From positions 248,001 through 312,000 of the forward strand of contig NC_057764.1 of the NCBI RefSeq assembly GCF_010389155.1: 64,000 bases of DNA, read 5' to 3'. Shown here piece by piece: positions 36,257-47,340 of the stretch. The first letter of the stretch is position 1. The number at the start of each line of letters is the position of its first letter. The translations under genes and the position numbers were made by a program. The notes under the pieces are model-generated. The model searched no databases. It saw only the letters and a program-made list of their open reading frames with translations, and was not told where the DNA came from. This DNA is from Erigeron canadensis (Eukaryota > Streptophyta > Magnoliopsida > Asterales > Asteraceae).

Positions 36257-36500
36257 AAGCTGAAACGATCTTGTGACACAGAAGTCTAAAGCGATCTTGT
36301 TTCCCCCTTACCTTGAAACGATCTTGACCAACTTGCAAGTTGAAACGATCTTGTACACTTCTTCTAGACTTGGAAACCTAAAACGATCTTGAGCTAAGTT
36401 AACTAGGACGGTCTTGTAGGACGGTCTTGAGGGACGATCTTGAGCCCTAGGAACTAAGACGATCTTGAGCTAGGGTCAAAGGGACGATCTTGAACAAACC
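36257..36500. repeat. Irregular ACGATCTTG array
   Basis: About ten copies of (A)ACG(A/G)TCTTG at intervals of 15-40 bp, all in the same orientation, with variable bases between them. Confidence 0.75.
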
Positions 36501-37199
36501 CTAGGACGACTTTATTCAATCATAAAACAACTTGTATTAGTTCCATAACATAACATACTTGCTCAATTAACACTAAACCAAGATCATAACATCCTTCTCA
36601 TACGATTATACACCTTAAAGTCTACTCTTTAACTTCGAGCTAGTTCATGAATCGATCTAAAGCAACGTACATTGTGCAAACCCTAATTGAGCACACTTAA
36701 AACATGTTCTATCTAAATTACTAAGAACAAGTTTTATGAACAATTAAATCGAGTTCTTAAGGTTAAAAGATCAATAATAAAGGCATATACAACTCAATAT
36801 TACGATAAATACTTATGTGTGAGTTCAAAGACGTTCATTTCGAGTCCAGTTCATGTAAAACCCTTTGGAGTCAAAACGTTCAAAGATCTTTAAAGGACCA
36901 AATCATCAGTTCATCAAGGACCACTCAGTGAATAATTTATCACAAGAACTAATACATGTATTCATCTATGCTCAATAACTTGTGATTAGGTTGACGTCAA
37001 GACATACTTGGATTCAATAGATATATCTTACTTATATCTGTGCTCATACTCTGTGCTTGTAGAACTACGCTTGTAGCAGATCACTGTGAGTCTTCGTAGC
37101 CCCTTTTTCCATACTTATATTTTGGGGTGAAAGGAATACTATCTATGCTTTTATAAATGTCGTAACTGCTTTTACCACTCCATGGCTATATGACTACTT

Positions 37200-37457
37200 G
37201 ATACTATTAGCCGGTCCTGTTGAGGATTGTGTGTGCTCGATTGATACTATTAGCCGGTCCTGTTGAGGATTGTGTGTGTTCGATTGATACTATTAGCCGG
37301 TCCTGTTGAGGATTGTGTGTGCTCGATTGATACTATTAGCCGGTCCTGTTGAGGATTGTGAGTGCTCAATTGATACTATTAGTCGGTCCTATTGAGGATT
37401 GTGTGTGCTCGATTGATACTTTTAGCTAGTCCTATTGAGGATTGTGTGTGCTCGCTT
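37200..37457. repeat. 43-bp minisatellite, six units
   Basis: Units start with GATACTATTAGCCGGTCC at 37200, 37243, 37286, 37329, 37372 and 37415. The first four are nearly identical and the last two carry several substitutions. A single, diverged, inverted relative seems to lie near 24880-24930. Confidence 0.9.
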
Positions 37458-37949
37458 ACTTATGTACAAGTTGATCTTTAGCCATTACATGCTACTTTAC
37501 AATTGAATTCTATTGACGGCATAAAACGCTTTTATACTACTTGTTTATACTCAAACCTACGAACTCACCAACCTTTGTGTTGACACGTTTAAGTAATCCT
37601 TTCAGGTAATCAAGCTAATCGTGGCTAGGATTGGTAGCATGGGACTCTTAGCAGACTTCAGGAATTAGGATTGGAGTTTGCATGCTTTTACTTATGCTTG
37701 GTGGCAATATGCTTAACCGTTTCCCCTGCGTGGGAACTTATCGTACTTTTATTTGAATGCTTGGATGAATTTGTGTCAGATGACTACTATTATGCTTGTT
37801 TGGTTATGAAATTTACTATTTATGCATAATGTATGCACACATTTAGTATTCCTATATAACATCCATGTGCGCGTGTGCTTTATCTTACATCCCGAGTTTT
37901 CCGCCTTAGTTGGGGTGTTACAATAAATATTTGTCAAAGTTTTCTAATA

Positions 37950-38185
37950 TCTATAAATCCCCTCTATTAATAATTTTTGTATTTGAAATACCTTATTTGC
38001 CATTGGACATTTTTTATTCTCATGATACCCTCTCCACCCTAAAATAAGGTACGCTCTAACCATTGTCCCTCTTTTGTAACCCGCAATTTTGTTAACGCTG
38101 ATATGGAAATTACTACCACCAACCACTGTCACTTCCACCCACCGCCGCAGTATATGGTCGTTGCATCGCGCGGGTATCCATCTAG
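37950..38185 (+). mobile_element. Short Helitron-like element
   Basis: Ends in GCATCGCGCGGGTATCCATCTAG followed by T, matching the ends at 8122 and, inverted, 50673 and 55732. The 5' end is placed at TCTATAAATCCCC and is uncertain. Confidence 0.55.
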
Positions 38186-39819
38186 TATTTAAAGATTTTT
38201 ATTTAATGAAAATTTAATTAAATGAGATTATTGGGGACTTAAAATGGCACTTGAAAGAGTTCGGAGTAAACTTAAAATAGTCTTAAAAGTTTTACTTTTT
38301 TAAAAAATAAAAATAAAAAATAATTAAATGATTATGGACTTGTTGCTGGTAGGGACATTGAGTAACGATGTGCCCTTCTAAAAGATAAGGCTACCCCACT
38401 TTTTACATACGAGTACATTAAAATGTATGTGAATTTGAAATTAAAATTAGAAAATATCAACTTTTGCTTCCAAATTTTAACATGTGGATTTAGCCTTAAG
38501 AACCTAATTACTTAGACGGTAACATGTGAAAATTTAAGAGGTAGATTTGAAAAGAAATTAAGTAAAATCCACTTATCACATTTTTAAGAGTTTATGAGGA
38601 TTTTTATACTAATGTTTAGGAGGATCTATAATTTTCCTTTTAACATTTATCATAGCTTATTATCCTGTTACATTTTCTTTTGATTTAAATTGAAACTTTT
38701 TTTTTTCTTTTGGTAAAACGAGATTTACCCTGCCAAATATATTAAGTTTGAAATTTTCATTTTTGTTGCTTATTTTGTTTACTATCGGGACAACAAATGT
38801 TGTACCTTTATATACATATGTTTTTAAGGAAAAAGAAAATCTAACTCATTGAGTTACAATGCACCTGAGATCGATCTACGCTTCTATACAGCGATTCGAG
38901 TGTCAGGTTAATTTTTTTTAAAAATTTAACCTAATAATTTTTTTAATTTTTTTTTTGTAAAGTTAGTTTAATTCAGACGTGTTGGAGACAGTTTTAATTA
39001 GTTATTTGTTAGACCTCCAATCTCCTTCTCATAGAAAATACCTTGAGATGAGAAACCCAAGACTAGAACCCGAGACCTTGGAGAAAAACTCACCTTCAGG
39101 ACCCACATAGTGGATTTAGAAGATACTCCTGGCCAGCCCACCTAAGTGAAGTTGGTTACCTAATAGTTCTTCTAATTGCATAAAATTTTGACTTGTGTAA
39201 TTAACTTATTTGATCTTATAATTAAGGAAAATATTAAATGAAGCATTTAGGGTTTCACTTAACATGCATACAAAAATTTGTTTTTTTCCATATCAAAAAC
39301 CACCCCTAAAATTTATGGTATGGTATAACTATTCAATGCATCTTAACAAAAGTCGTGAAGGCTTCGGTTAACAAAATTATATAATTAAAAGGATTATTAG
39401 GTTAATTAATTAAGATAATTTATAATTACTTGTCTTAAAATTTTAACTTTTTAATCTAGGATATTAATGTCCTGCTTGTCATTACATGTTATCTTTATAC
39501 TCATATCATGAAAATTATTTTCAGATATAAAAGTTACAAAATTAAATATCACGATTAAAGATATATTTATGATAACTTCAAATTATATTACAAAGATAAT
39601 AATAAAACTATGTAATCAACCAAATAATAATCTATATTCATGCAATTAAAATTCTGAAATATATAAATATAACATGATAGATAAAAGAAAATTTGTTAAA
39701 ATCAAAATGATCCGTTAATATCTTGTACCGCGTTAGTACTTACAACCAACCTACAAGGTTTTAGACTTTTAGTGTACTAAAATAAAAGCACTTAAACGAA
39801 TACCACCACGTGAAGTCAA
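38186..39819. other. Intergenic, with a possible inverted SINE remnant
   Basis: Mostly AT-rich and featureless. On the - strand, about 39165-39000, the stretch contains GGTCTCGGGTTCTAGTC, which resembles a pol III B box, so a tRNA-derived SINE remnant is possible but not proven. Confidence 0.35.
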
Positions 39820-40056
39820 TTGAAGACAATGATTAGTCCAACTGGTTAGAGGTATCCTAGGTTTTATCCAAGGTTTTGAGTTCGATCCTTAGGGATGACA
39901 AGTCTTGGGGTTTTTTCATCCGAATACTTGTAACGGCCCATGGTCAACATCTCGTTGTCTAGGGTACGTACAAGGCTTCACCATTATACGGTAAGATTTC
40001 CTTGATGTCACATACCGACTGAATGTTTGGAAAAAAAAAATTGGAGACGATGATTA
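39820..40056 (+). mobile_element. tRNA-derived SINE with target-site duplication
   Basis: The body (39836-40040) has an A-box-like GGTTAGAGGTATCC near 39845, a B box GAGTTCGATCC near 39887 and an A-tract end. It is flanked by TTGAAGACAATGATTA (39820-39835) and TTGGAGACGATGATTA (40041-40056), a 16-bp duplication with two differences. Confidence 0.8.
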
Positions 40057-40143
40057 AACCGTGCTAGTGTTTTGTTAGACTCCGTTACAATGCGACTCCA
40101 CATAAATAGTGGCAGGTGGCCACTTGAGTAATGACCAAATGAT

Positions 40144-40343
40144 TAGTCAAGGGGTAGAGATCCCCTCAAGTTATCCCGAGGGGTAAAGTTTGGAGGATTT
40201 TGGCCTTTGAATTAAAATCAAAGGTTAAGATTCAAAAATGATTATTAAATCTTGACCTTTGATTTTAATTCAAAGGTTGAGATCATCCTAACTTTACTCT
40301 TCAAATTGATAACAACTTGAGGGAATCCTCACCCTTAGTTAAG
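40144..40343. mobile_element. Fold-back element (hairpin MITE)
   Basis: About 200 bp that folds on itself: the left arm 40144-40232 pairs with the right arm 40247-40343 around a ~14-base loop. The stem next to the loop (AATCAAAGGTTAAGATT with AATCTTGACCTTTGATT) is nearly perfect, and mismatches increase outward. Could be a MITE or a small-RNA source. Confidence 0.75.
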
Positions 40344-40564
40344 ATGATAGATATAACACTAACATAGGTGATCAATATATTAAAAACTAAATAATGATAA
40401 ATTCTTTTGAAAAAAAAAACATTAATATTAATGAGTTAACCGGACATTTGAACAACATTTTGTGTTAAAAGGGTAAATTATTTTCTTTAAATACTTATTG
40501 TGCTTTTACGTAAATAAAATCCAATAATATTTGATTATAATAAAATCATTCAAATATTTATTAA

Positions 40565-41442
40565 AGAAAAAATTACAATTTTGACCCCTTAAGTTGGCAG
40601 GATTTTTAGTTATTGCCCGTAAGTGAATTAATTACAGAAAAAACCCTAACGTTGGTCAATTTTTTCACTTTTCACTCTGTGACTAACATCCGTCTTTTAG
40701 ATCCATTAAGTGATGGGCATATTCGTCATTTCACCATTATCCCTTTTTCTTCTTTTTCCACACTCAAACACAAACCCAGATTCATTAGTTTTTGCTAGAA
40801 AACGAAATATCAACTGAAATCACGGCGGCCATAAATTTAAAAATCACGCCGGAAATATTAAAATATAGATTTATCTCTTGTTTCTTCGAATCAGAACACG
40901 AAACATGTTGCAATCGACTCATAAATCAATCGCTTACGAACCCTAGCCAAAATAAATTCGATCTAAACTTTACCGGAAAAACTTGACTCGTCGAAAAAAC
41001 TTGTTTGAATTGAAAAGAAAGACAAACCAAAGCAATTGCACTTCAAATCCAACCAAATCTATACAAATCCGATCCCGATCCAAGCAATTCTGAATCCAAA
41101 AACCTTGTTTCCGATCTCAGATGTGTGTTTTTAGTATGTGTTTCTGAGTGTGTGGGTGTGTGTGTGCTCGGTGTGTTTTTCAGTTGACATTTCGTTTTCC
41201 TATCGTTGTGATTTTCAAAATTTGAGTTTGTATTTGAGTTTGGAAGTAGAAAAAGAACTGGTCATGGTAAAATGACATATCTGCCCCTCACTTAACGGAC
41301 CTAATAGACGGTTGTTAGTCACAGAATGAAAAGTGAAAAAATTGACCAACTTCAGGGTTTTTTCTGTAATTAATTCAGTTAAGGATAATAACTGAAAATT
41401 CTGCCAACTTAAAGGACCAAAAATGTAATTTTCTTTTTATTA
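40565..41442. mobile_element. Long-TIR MULE-like element 1
   Basis: Inverted terminal repeats of about 175 bp: 40565-40740 against 41442-41268. Shared blocks are CTTAAGTTGGCAG, CTGTGACTAACA and a C-rich stretch around AAGTGATGGGCATAT. Length and form fit non-autonomous Mutator-like elements. The interior (40741-41267) has no transposase. Target duplication not resolved. Confidence 0.7.
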
Positions 41443-41817
41443 AATGAGCACATTATTATAGTCCCACTAATGATCCACATTAACTAATTAAGAAAAGTGG
41501 GTGGGAAGAGAAAGTCCAATAATCCATCCTTCTCTATTTTACCTAATACTCGTAGTATATAGTAGCATTAGTAATTAGTAATAATAATAATAATAATAAT
41601 AGTATAGTATAGTAATAAACAAACAAACCATGATGATGATGTTGATGATAAGATAGGGGATTAATCTAATTAGAGGAAAGGAAACACCCACCCTCCCTCT
41701 AAACGGACGAACGGACGGACCCCTTTTCTCTTTCTAGCCAATAATAAAATAATAAAAAAGAAAAAAGACACCGTTCCGTTCCGTTAAGTGCTAAAAGTGA
41801 CAGTTAGTTGTTAGTTA
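41443..41817 (+). promoter_or_regulatory. Upstream region and presumed 5' UTR of ASR3
   Basis: Contains an (AAT)n run at about 41578-41602 and C-rich ACGGACGG motifs at 41705-41720. The transcription start cannot be fixed by eye. Confidence 0.4.
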
Positions 41818-43412
41818 ATGGCTGCTGAGGAAGATGAGGAGGAGAAACGATTGAGTCCCCCGGTGGTCTTCCTCTCGGTTGGAGGTGGTGGTGGTGACAA
41901 GGTTCAGGCTCAGCCTCCACCACCAAGGCTGCCAAGGTGGACAAGGCAAGAGCTGCTTGTTCTTATTCAAGGCAAAAGAGTCGCCGAGAATCGGGTTCGT
42001 AGGGGTATCAGGACTGTTTCTTCTTCTTCGGGCCAGGGTCAGGGTCAGATGGTGGTGGAGCCCAAGTGGTCATCTGTATCTTCTTACTGCAAACGTCACG
42101 GGGTTAACCGTGGTCCTGTTCAGTGCAGGAAAAGATGGAGTAATCTCGCCGGAGATTTCAAGAAAATTCATGAATGGGAATCACATATCAATGACGAAAC
42201 AGAATCTTTCTGGTTGATGAGAAATGATTTGAGGCGAGATAGGAAGCTGCCCGGTTTTTTTGATAGAGAAGTCTATGATATACTACTTAATGGACCAGCT
42301 GATCACGCAGGAGACAAATCGTTGGTCTTGTCACTGGCACCATCCGTCGTCGTCGCTGACACACAAAACCACCAAGTCGTGTTTGATAGTGGACGACCCG
42401 ATGATGGTCTGTTTTCTGACCAAGTGATGATGACTACTAGTCCAGATAAAGAACCTCCTCCTGCTGCTGCTCCTACTCCAATATCAGGTAGTACTCTATA
42501 CATATTCTTATTTCTATTTTCTACTTTCCCCTGCTAATTAATATATACACACTAGCATTCCTTGATGGTGAATTGCTAAAACCATGATTATATGTGTTTG
42601 AATTGTTACCCTGTAGCGACACGCTATGAGCCATTATCTCAACAGGATCCACCCCTTCAACCGGCTTCCACACCAGCTCCAGCAGGAGGTAATCTTTTTG
42701 GCATCCTACAAATACCAGCGTTTCTAGGATAGGAATACGAATATAGATATTCATCAACTGTATTTCTAACTCATCCATGATATTGTTAGTACTCCGTATG
42801 TTATTAGCCCCGTGTGTTAAATGACACTTCAGGTTTAGGGTCTTTAGTTAACTAACATGTGCATCAACTTGTCCTCCTTTTCAATTTTCTAAGTTTTCCT
42901 ATTGATCAAGATTCTCAATAACATGTCATTCTGTACTTTGGATTCATCATCTTATGTAGACCACCCATGCCATTTTGGGTACAAATGTGCTAACTAAATA
43001 ACTGCATGTCACATCTTAATTAATATCTCAAGTGGTTGCCACATCCATTTGGATTAGCAGTGACTAATGACTAATCTTTCACTTACTTGACATGCTCCAT
43101 GGATAACTCTAAGCTACAACACTTTGCTAAACTTTGCTTTTTGATGTAGATAAAGAAACCACCCCGAGCCCTAAAAATTACCAAGGAAAGAAGAGAAAAC
43201 GTTCAGACATTGATGCAAATGAGGACATGTCTTTACACAACCAATTGATTGAAGCCATGGAAAGGAACGGCAGATTGCTTACCTCCCAGCTAGAAATTCA
43301 GAACACCAATTCGCAGCTAGACAGAGAACAACGCAAAGATCATGCAGATAGCCTATTTGCAGTCCTTAATAAGCTTGCAGATGCCATGGTCAGAATTGCA
43401 GATAAGTTGTAG
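41818..43412 (+). CDS. ASR3: ASR3-type trihelix transcriptional repressor
   Basis: Nuclear DNA-binding protein; in Arabidopsis ASR3 is a MAP-kinase-regulated repressor of pattern-triggered immune genes (known for the family). Three exons join in frame: 41818-42487, 42617-42688, 43150-43412; 1005 nt, 334 aa. The trihelix domain is about residues 37-155, with the three tryptophans W41, W84 and W107 and the motif SYCKRHGVNRGPVQCRKRW (89-107). LVLSL at 169-173 is an LxLxL EAR repression motif. The last exon holds a basic KKRKR nuclear signal and a helical, probably coiled-coil, C-terminus. The N-terminus is acidic, followed by Gly and Pro runs. It converges with the TSSC4-like gene, 391 bp between stop codons. 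It looks intact. Confidence 0.88.
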
Positions 43413-43803
43413 TAAAAGCCCCCCTCGTATTCTTGTGCATATAAAGAAGATTCGATCAACCCCATCAATTCTTGTAGGAGCTGGGAAATTATGTGGATAA
43501 ACCACATATTTGTCTTTGAAATTGCTCCTCTTATTTCCATTACTTGTAGCGAGCAGTATAGGTGGTATTATACAGAATAAAACGGATTATGTATTTTGGG
43601 CTTTCCAACGATCATCATATATACTTGAGGCTTTATAACACAATAAAAGTGATTCATTTGGTTTTCAGAAACATTAGCACGAGTTGGTATAGTCATTAAA
43701 TCTTGAATGCTACAGTCGTACAACAAAGTAAGTTACATATTTTTGCTATACCTAAAAGAAGAGAAATCAAACGTCTAAACTGAAACTTTTAAAACATGTC
43801 ACA
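43413..43803. other. Convergent 3' UTR region
   Basis: 391 bp between the stop codons of two convergent genes; it must hold both 3' UTRs and terminators. AATAAAA (about 43576, + strand) is a possible ASR3 poly(A) signal. Transcript overlap is likely. Confidence 0.5.
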
Positions 43804-45433
43804 TCAACAAACATTGTCATCTTTCTCCATTTTGGACCTATATCGACGATCTGGCTTCTGAAACTTACTGGCTTTAGTACAAACATCATCTCCTTGTATC
43901 TCACTAGCTTCATCATTTTGAGCAGCAACCGCAATGCTAGAGGCTGCTTGAGTAGATGATTGTTTAACCTGTTGTCCCTCGCTGTTATCGGCTTTCTTTT
44001 TCCGAGGAATAAAAACTAGTGATCTAGGCAATTCACCAAATGATGATTTTGGCTCCCAAGAAGCTCGACTATTAGAGCCCTCATTGGCATGATGAGAAAT
44101 ATCATCCAATTTATATCGTGTGTACTTTGAAGGATTCAAAATGTAATCCGGAACACAAGACCCATTATTTGATACACGGGGTAGCCGGACGGCATTTGTG
44201 AATTCATCATCTTGATTCTTACATGTCGGGTCAAACCTCACACGTTTTGCGGGTTTTGACACCTCATCATTTTTCCTTTTCAATATAGACTTCGTTTTAC
44301 ATATACCATCATTGGGTGATCTGACAGTGAAACAAGATGGCCGTGCATTTAACATTGGTTCATCATCATCGTCTTCTGCTTCTTCTTCATCATCTTCATT
44401 CAACCTAGGTATTGGAGAAGCATTATGATGACTTGAAAAAGGGTGGTTCTTAACAACATTATGAGAGTTCAAATACGGTCCATAATGGGTAACATCCTTC
44501 ATAAATAGACAATCATCGGCATCGTTCTCCTTTCCTTGTGCCATCTTATCATATGCATCTTCCTCTTCCTAAAATTCAATCAATAACATGCAGCGATAAA
44601 TATTGTCATGTGTCTATTACTATGATTGTGATTTACTTATGGCCAAAGGGATTTCAGGTTAAGCTTGTGTGTTGGTGAGTGTGAAACACACGATTTGTTT
44701 GAGCTAAGTCAGTTCTGCTTAGAGTTGCAGGGTCAAAGAGGAAACGGGTACCATGTCCGCCCGTGCCTCTATCGTTTAACAAGAATATGTATGAATGAAC
44801 CAAGTATAAGAAGGTGTCATATTTCATGTGGTATTGCATGAATAAATGTTTGTGACCTCAAAAATCTACAAAAATAAATTAACAATAAACTCTTGTTTTT
44901 TTACTTGTTGAATTTTTTTAGAGTCAAACTAGGGTTGGGTTGTTGAAAGTAACCATTTATTTGATCCAAGGTAAAGATTTCAAGAAGGAATTCATAAGAT
45001 GAATATGCATACGAAATAGATAGATAGATAAGCAAAAACAAACAAAGGTATGAGAAACTGCTTATCAGGGCAGCTCTTTTTAGAAATTATCAAAAAAAAC
45101 AAAACATCCCAGACACCCCCTTTATCCAAAACTTCCGATAAAATCGAAACATGTGTGAATATATTTGAGGTAATTACTTACCTCATGATCAAGAGTGGAA
45201 TCCAGCCCGATAGAAGAGCGAATATCGAAATCAGCATCATCTTGATTCAAACAAGAATAATAAGAAGAGGAAACGGGGATTTCGTCATCGTTTCTTGTTG
45301 TGCTGCTACGCTTCCATTCTCTCCTTTCGACCTTGCCATCTGTTACAGACCATAATCCTATTGATGATGATGTAATCGACCCAAACACTTTATCCACCCG
45401 ATCCTTAAAACCACCCCCATTATCATCATCCAT
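43804..45433 (-). CDS. TSSC4: TSSC4-like protein (probable U5 snRNP assembly factor)
   Basis: Two exons on the - strand, 45433-45182 and 44568-43804, join in phase 0 (donor ATGAG|GTAAGT, acceptor TTTTAG|GAAG); 338 aa. The family signature VPDYILNPSKYTRYKLDD (223-240) matches the conserved block of TSSC4 proteins, which in human cells help assemble the U5/tri-snRNP (known for the family; plant role inferred). Also visible are an acidic run (141-153), basic clusters (KSILKRK 177-183; KPAKRVRF 189-196) and a basic, disordered C-terminus. SILK at 178-181 and RVRF at 193-196 form a PP1 docking pair. The start codon is followed by an acidic MDDDN. No breaks seen. The name rests on the short conserved block, so moderate certainty. 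Confidence 0.75.
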
Positions 45434-45890
45434 TCTATTTCTCGTATTACGGAGGAGGAATTCTTCTTCTTTTTTCCTTTTTTTATTTTTTTTTTTGTTA
45501 ATTTAAATATGTACTGTGTTGTTTTCGGGCTCACGGCCTTCCCAAATAAAGAATGAGTGAATGAATGACAATAACAATTTACCCAATCTCAATATAAGCC
45601 GGGTTATTGGGGATGTATGATGTAGACAGATTTTACCCCTATTCAAAGATAGAGAGGTTGCTTTCAGATCCATCGGAATAGAAGGGACCTCCGGTCCAAA
45701 AGTGAAAAATAGGGTTAGATCCACCAGAGTGGAAGCCTTAACCGGATAGGGATAATCTCAATCTCAATCTCAATCCCACTCTTCGGATCACAAATTCAGA
45801 TCTTAGATCTAGAAATTTGTTACCGTTAGGGAGAGGGAGAGATTAGAGTGAGAGAAGAGAGAGACGACTAACTTTTTGTTTATTGGCCTA
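45434..45890. other. Upstream region of the TSSC4-like gene
   Basis: Presumed promoter and 5' UTR on the - strand. Contains a T-run at 45470-45497 and (TCTCAA)n at about 45753-45775. No gene. Confidence 0.4.
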
Positions 45891-46163
45891 TTAGAGCATC
45901 TACAATGGGATAGCTTTTTTATAAAAAGTTTTTCATCAAGTAATGACTCCAATGGTTAAAACTTAAAAAAAATCTTTTAATTAGTTTTTAATTATAAAAT
46001 AGTGAAGAGATAGGGTGTCACATTCTTGCAAAGACTTGAAATTTCTCAAGTCATTGATAAAAAGCTTTTCACTCCAATGGTAAAAAGTCTTTACAAAAAC
46101 TTTTTCAAATAGTAAAAAGCTTTATAAAAAGCTTTAGATAAAGCTCCATTGGAGGTGCCCTTA
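45891..46163. mobile_element. MITE with TTA target duplication
   Basis: The element spans 45894-46160, with ends GAGCATCTACAATGG and CCATTGGAGGTGCCC, flanked by TTA (45891-45893, 46161-46163). The interior repeats AAAAAGCTTT motifs. Termini of the GAGCATCTCCAATGG type are common among plant MITEs; a TTA duplication suggests Harbinger-type mobilisation. Confidence 0.75.
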
Positions 46164-47063
46164 CATTACAAATAGTAAACACAAATACCACGGAACCCTA
46201 TGGTATAGTAATAGCGTAGACCGGTGGTGATAAAGGCGACCATTGAGGACGACGGTGACGTTGAACTGTGTAGGTTGGTGTAAATTTAATTGATGTAAAG
46301 AAGATAGTGGAGATATATTAAAAGATAAGAGTTTAAAGTGTAAATTAGTAAGATAAATATTCATTAAGGGTAACTTGAGTCTTTCCTAAAGAAGAAGAGG
46401 TTAAAGTAATTTGGTTATTTTCTTAAATTTGAAATAAAAAAATATTGATATGTGAGGAAAAAATAATTAAAGAAAGAACCATGTAGATGAGAGGATGTTC
46501 ATCTTACCTTGTGTGAAATCACGATGAAGAAAATTCCAAGGATGAACTGTTCAGTATCAAGGAGAGGCGTTAGGTAAAGAGAGAAAAAGAAAAGATGTAG
46601 AGAAAGGACATTAAAGGTAAATATGGTTGCTGAATGGTTTGGGGTATTCTAAGGAGGAAAATGGGAAACAAACATTTAGGATGTTGACCGAATCAGCATT
46701 CAACACTAAATGACTCCGTTCAATACAAATCAAAGACACCCTAAGTAAAAGTAAGAGGTAGATAACTTTTTTTTTTAAAAGAAACACAAATGATTTTGTG
46801 GTTTTCTTGCCATATCAATTGGTCCTGTTTTCAAATACATCATCGGTTCCTTTGTTCATGATCTAAAAATTATCTCAAATTTTCTTAACAGTTTCGTTAT
46901 CAATCGTATAGTTCATGACATCTTTATAAGATGGCTGATGATCAAGTTGTTAAGCTTTGCATCGAGATTTACCAACCTTCTTTCCTCTATATTTGTAACC
47001 CATTTTTGTAATAATTTTATCACCTGTTTTTGATCACTTGCTAAAAGATGACATTTATATTTA
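46164..47063. other. Intergenic with a decayed Helitron-like piece
   Basis: About 46200-46390 resembles the interior of the Helitron-like elements at 47064 and 50673 (AATTGATGTAAA and ATTAAGGGTAA blocks, - orientation), but clear ends are missing. The remainder shows nothing. Confidence 0.35.
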
Positions 47064-47340
47064 TAGCATGATACCCGCGCAATACGGCGCGGCGGTGAGA
47101 ACGAAGGTCTAGTGGTGTCGGTGACGGTATTATTGGTAGTGGCAGTGTCAAGTGTTTTAGGTTGATGTAAAGGTGATAATGTAATATTTTAGAAGATAAG
47201 GGCTTAAGATAATAATTAATAAAATAAATGTTTAGAGTATAAATTAATTCATTAAAGACAAATTTAGTACTTTTACATCTAACCATTTTCTAACTCTTTC
47301 TAAAAATAGGGGGTTGCTAATTATTATAAAGGAGTATTGA
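47064..47340 (-). mobile_element. Helitron-like element, decayed end
   Basis: Reverse orientation: its 3' end reads GCGCGGGTATCATGCTATAA on the - strand, where CTAG has decayed to CTAT. It shares the GGTGATAATG and TTAAAGACAA-type interior with neighbours. Confidence 0.45.

Larger units (their letters stand above)
36251..37921 (+). repeat. LTR-like repeat family B, 5'-truncated copy
   Basis: Ends in CCGCCTTAGTTGGGGTGTTACA at 37921, complementary to the TGTAACACCCC starts at 1658 and 21984. It carries the ACGATCTTG array (36257-36500), the GTGAGTCTTCGTAGCCCC block (37086) and a 43-bp minisatellite (37200-37457). No coding capacity. Its left end is the breakpoint with the Tat 3' LTR. Confidence 0.6.

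Noticed and set aside
37944..38138. 64-codon frame on the - strand
   Set aside because: Falls within the Helitron-like element; no family resemblance.
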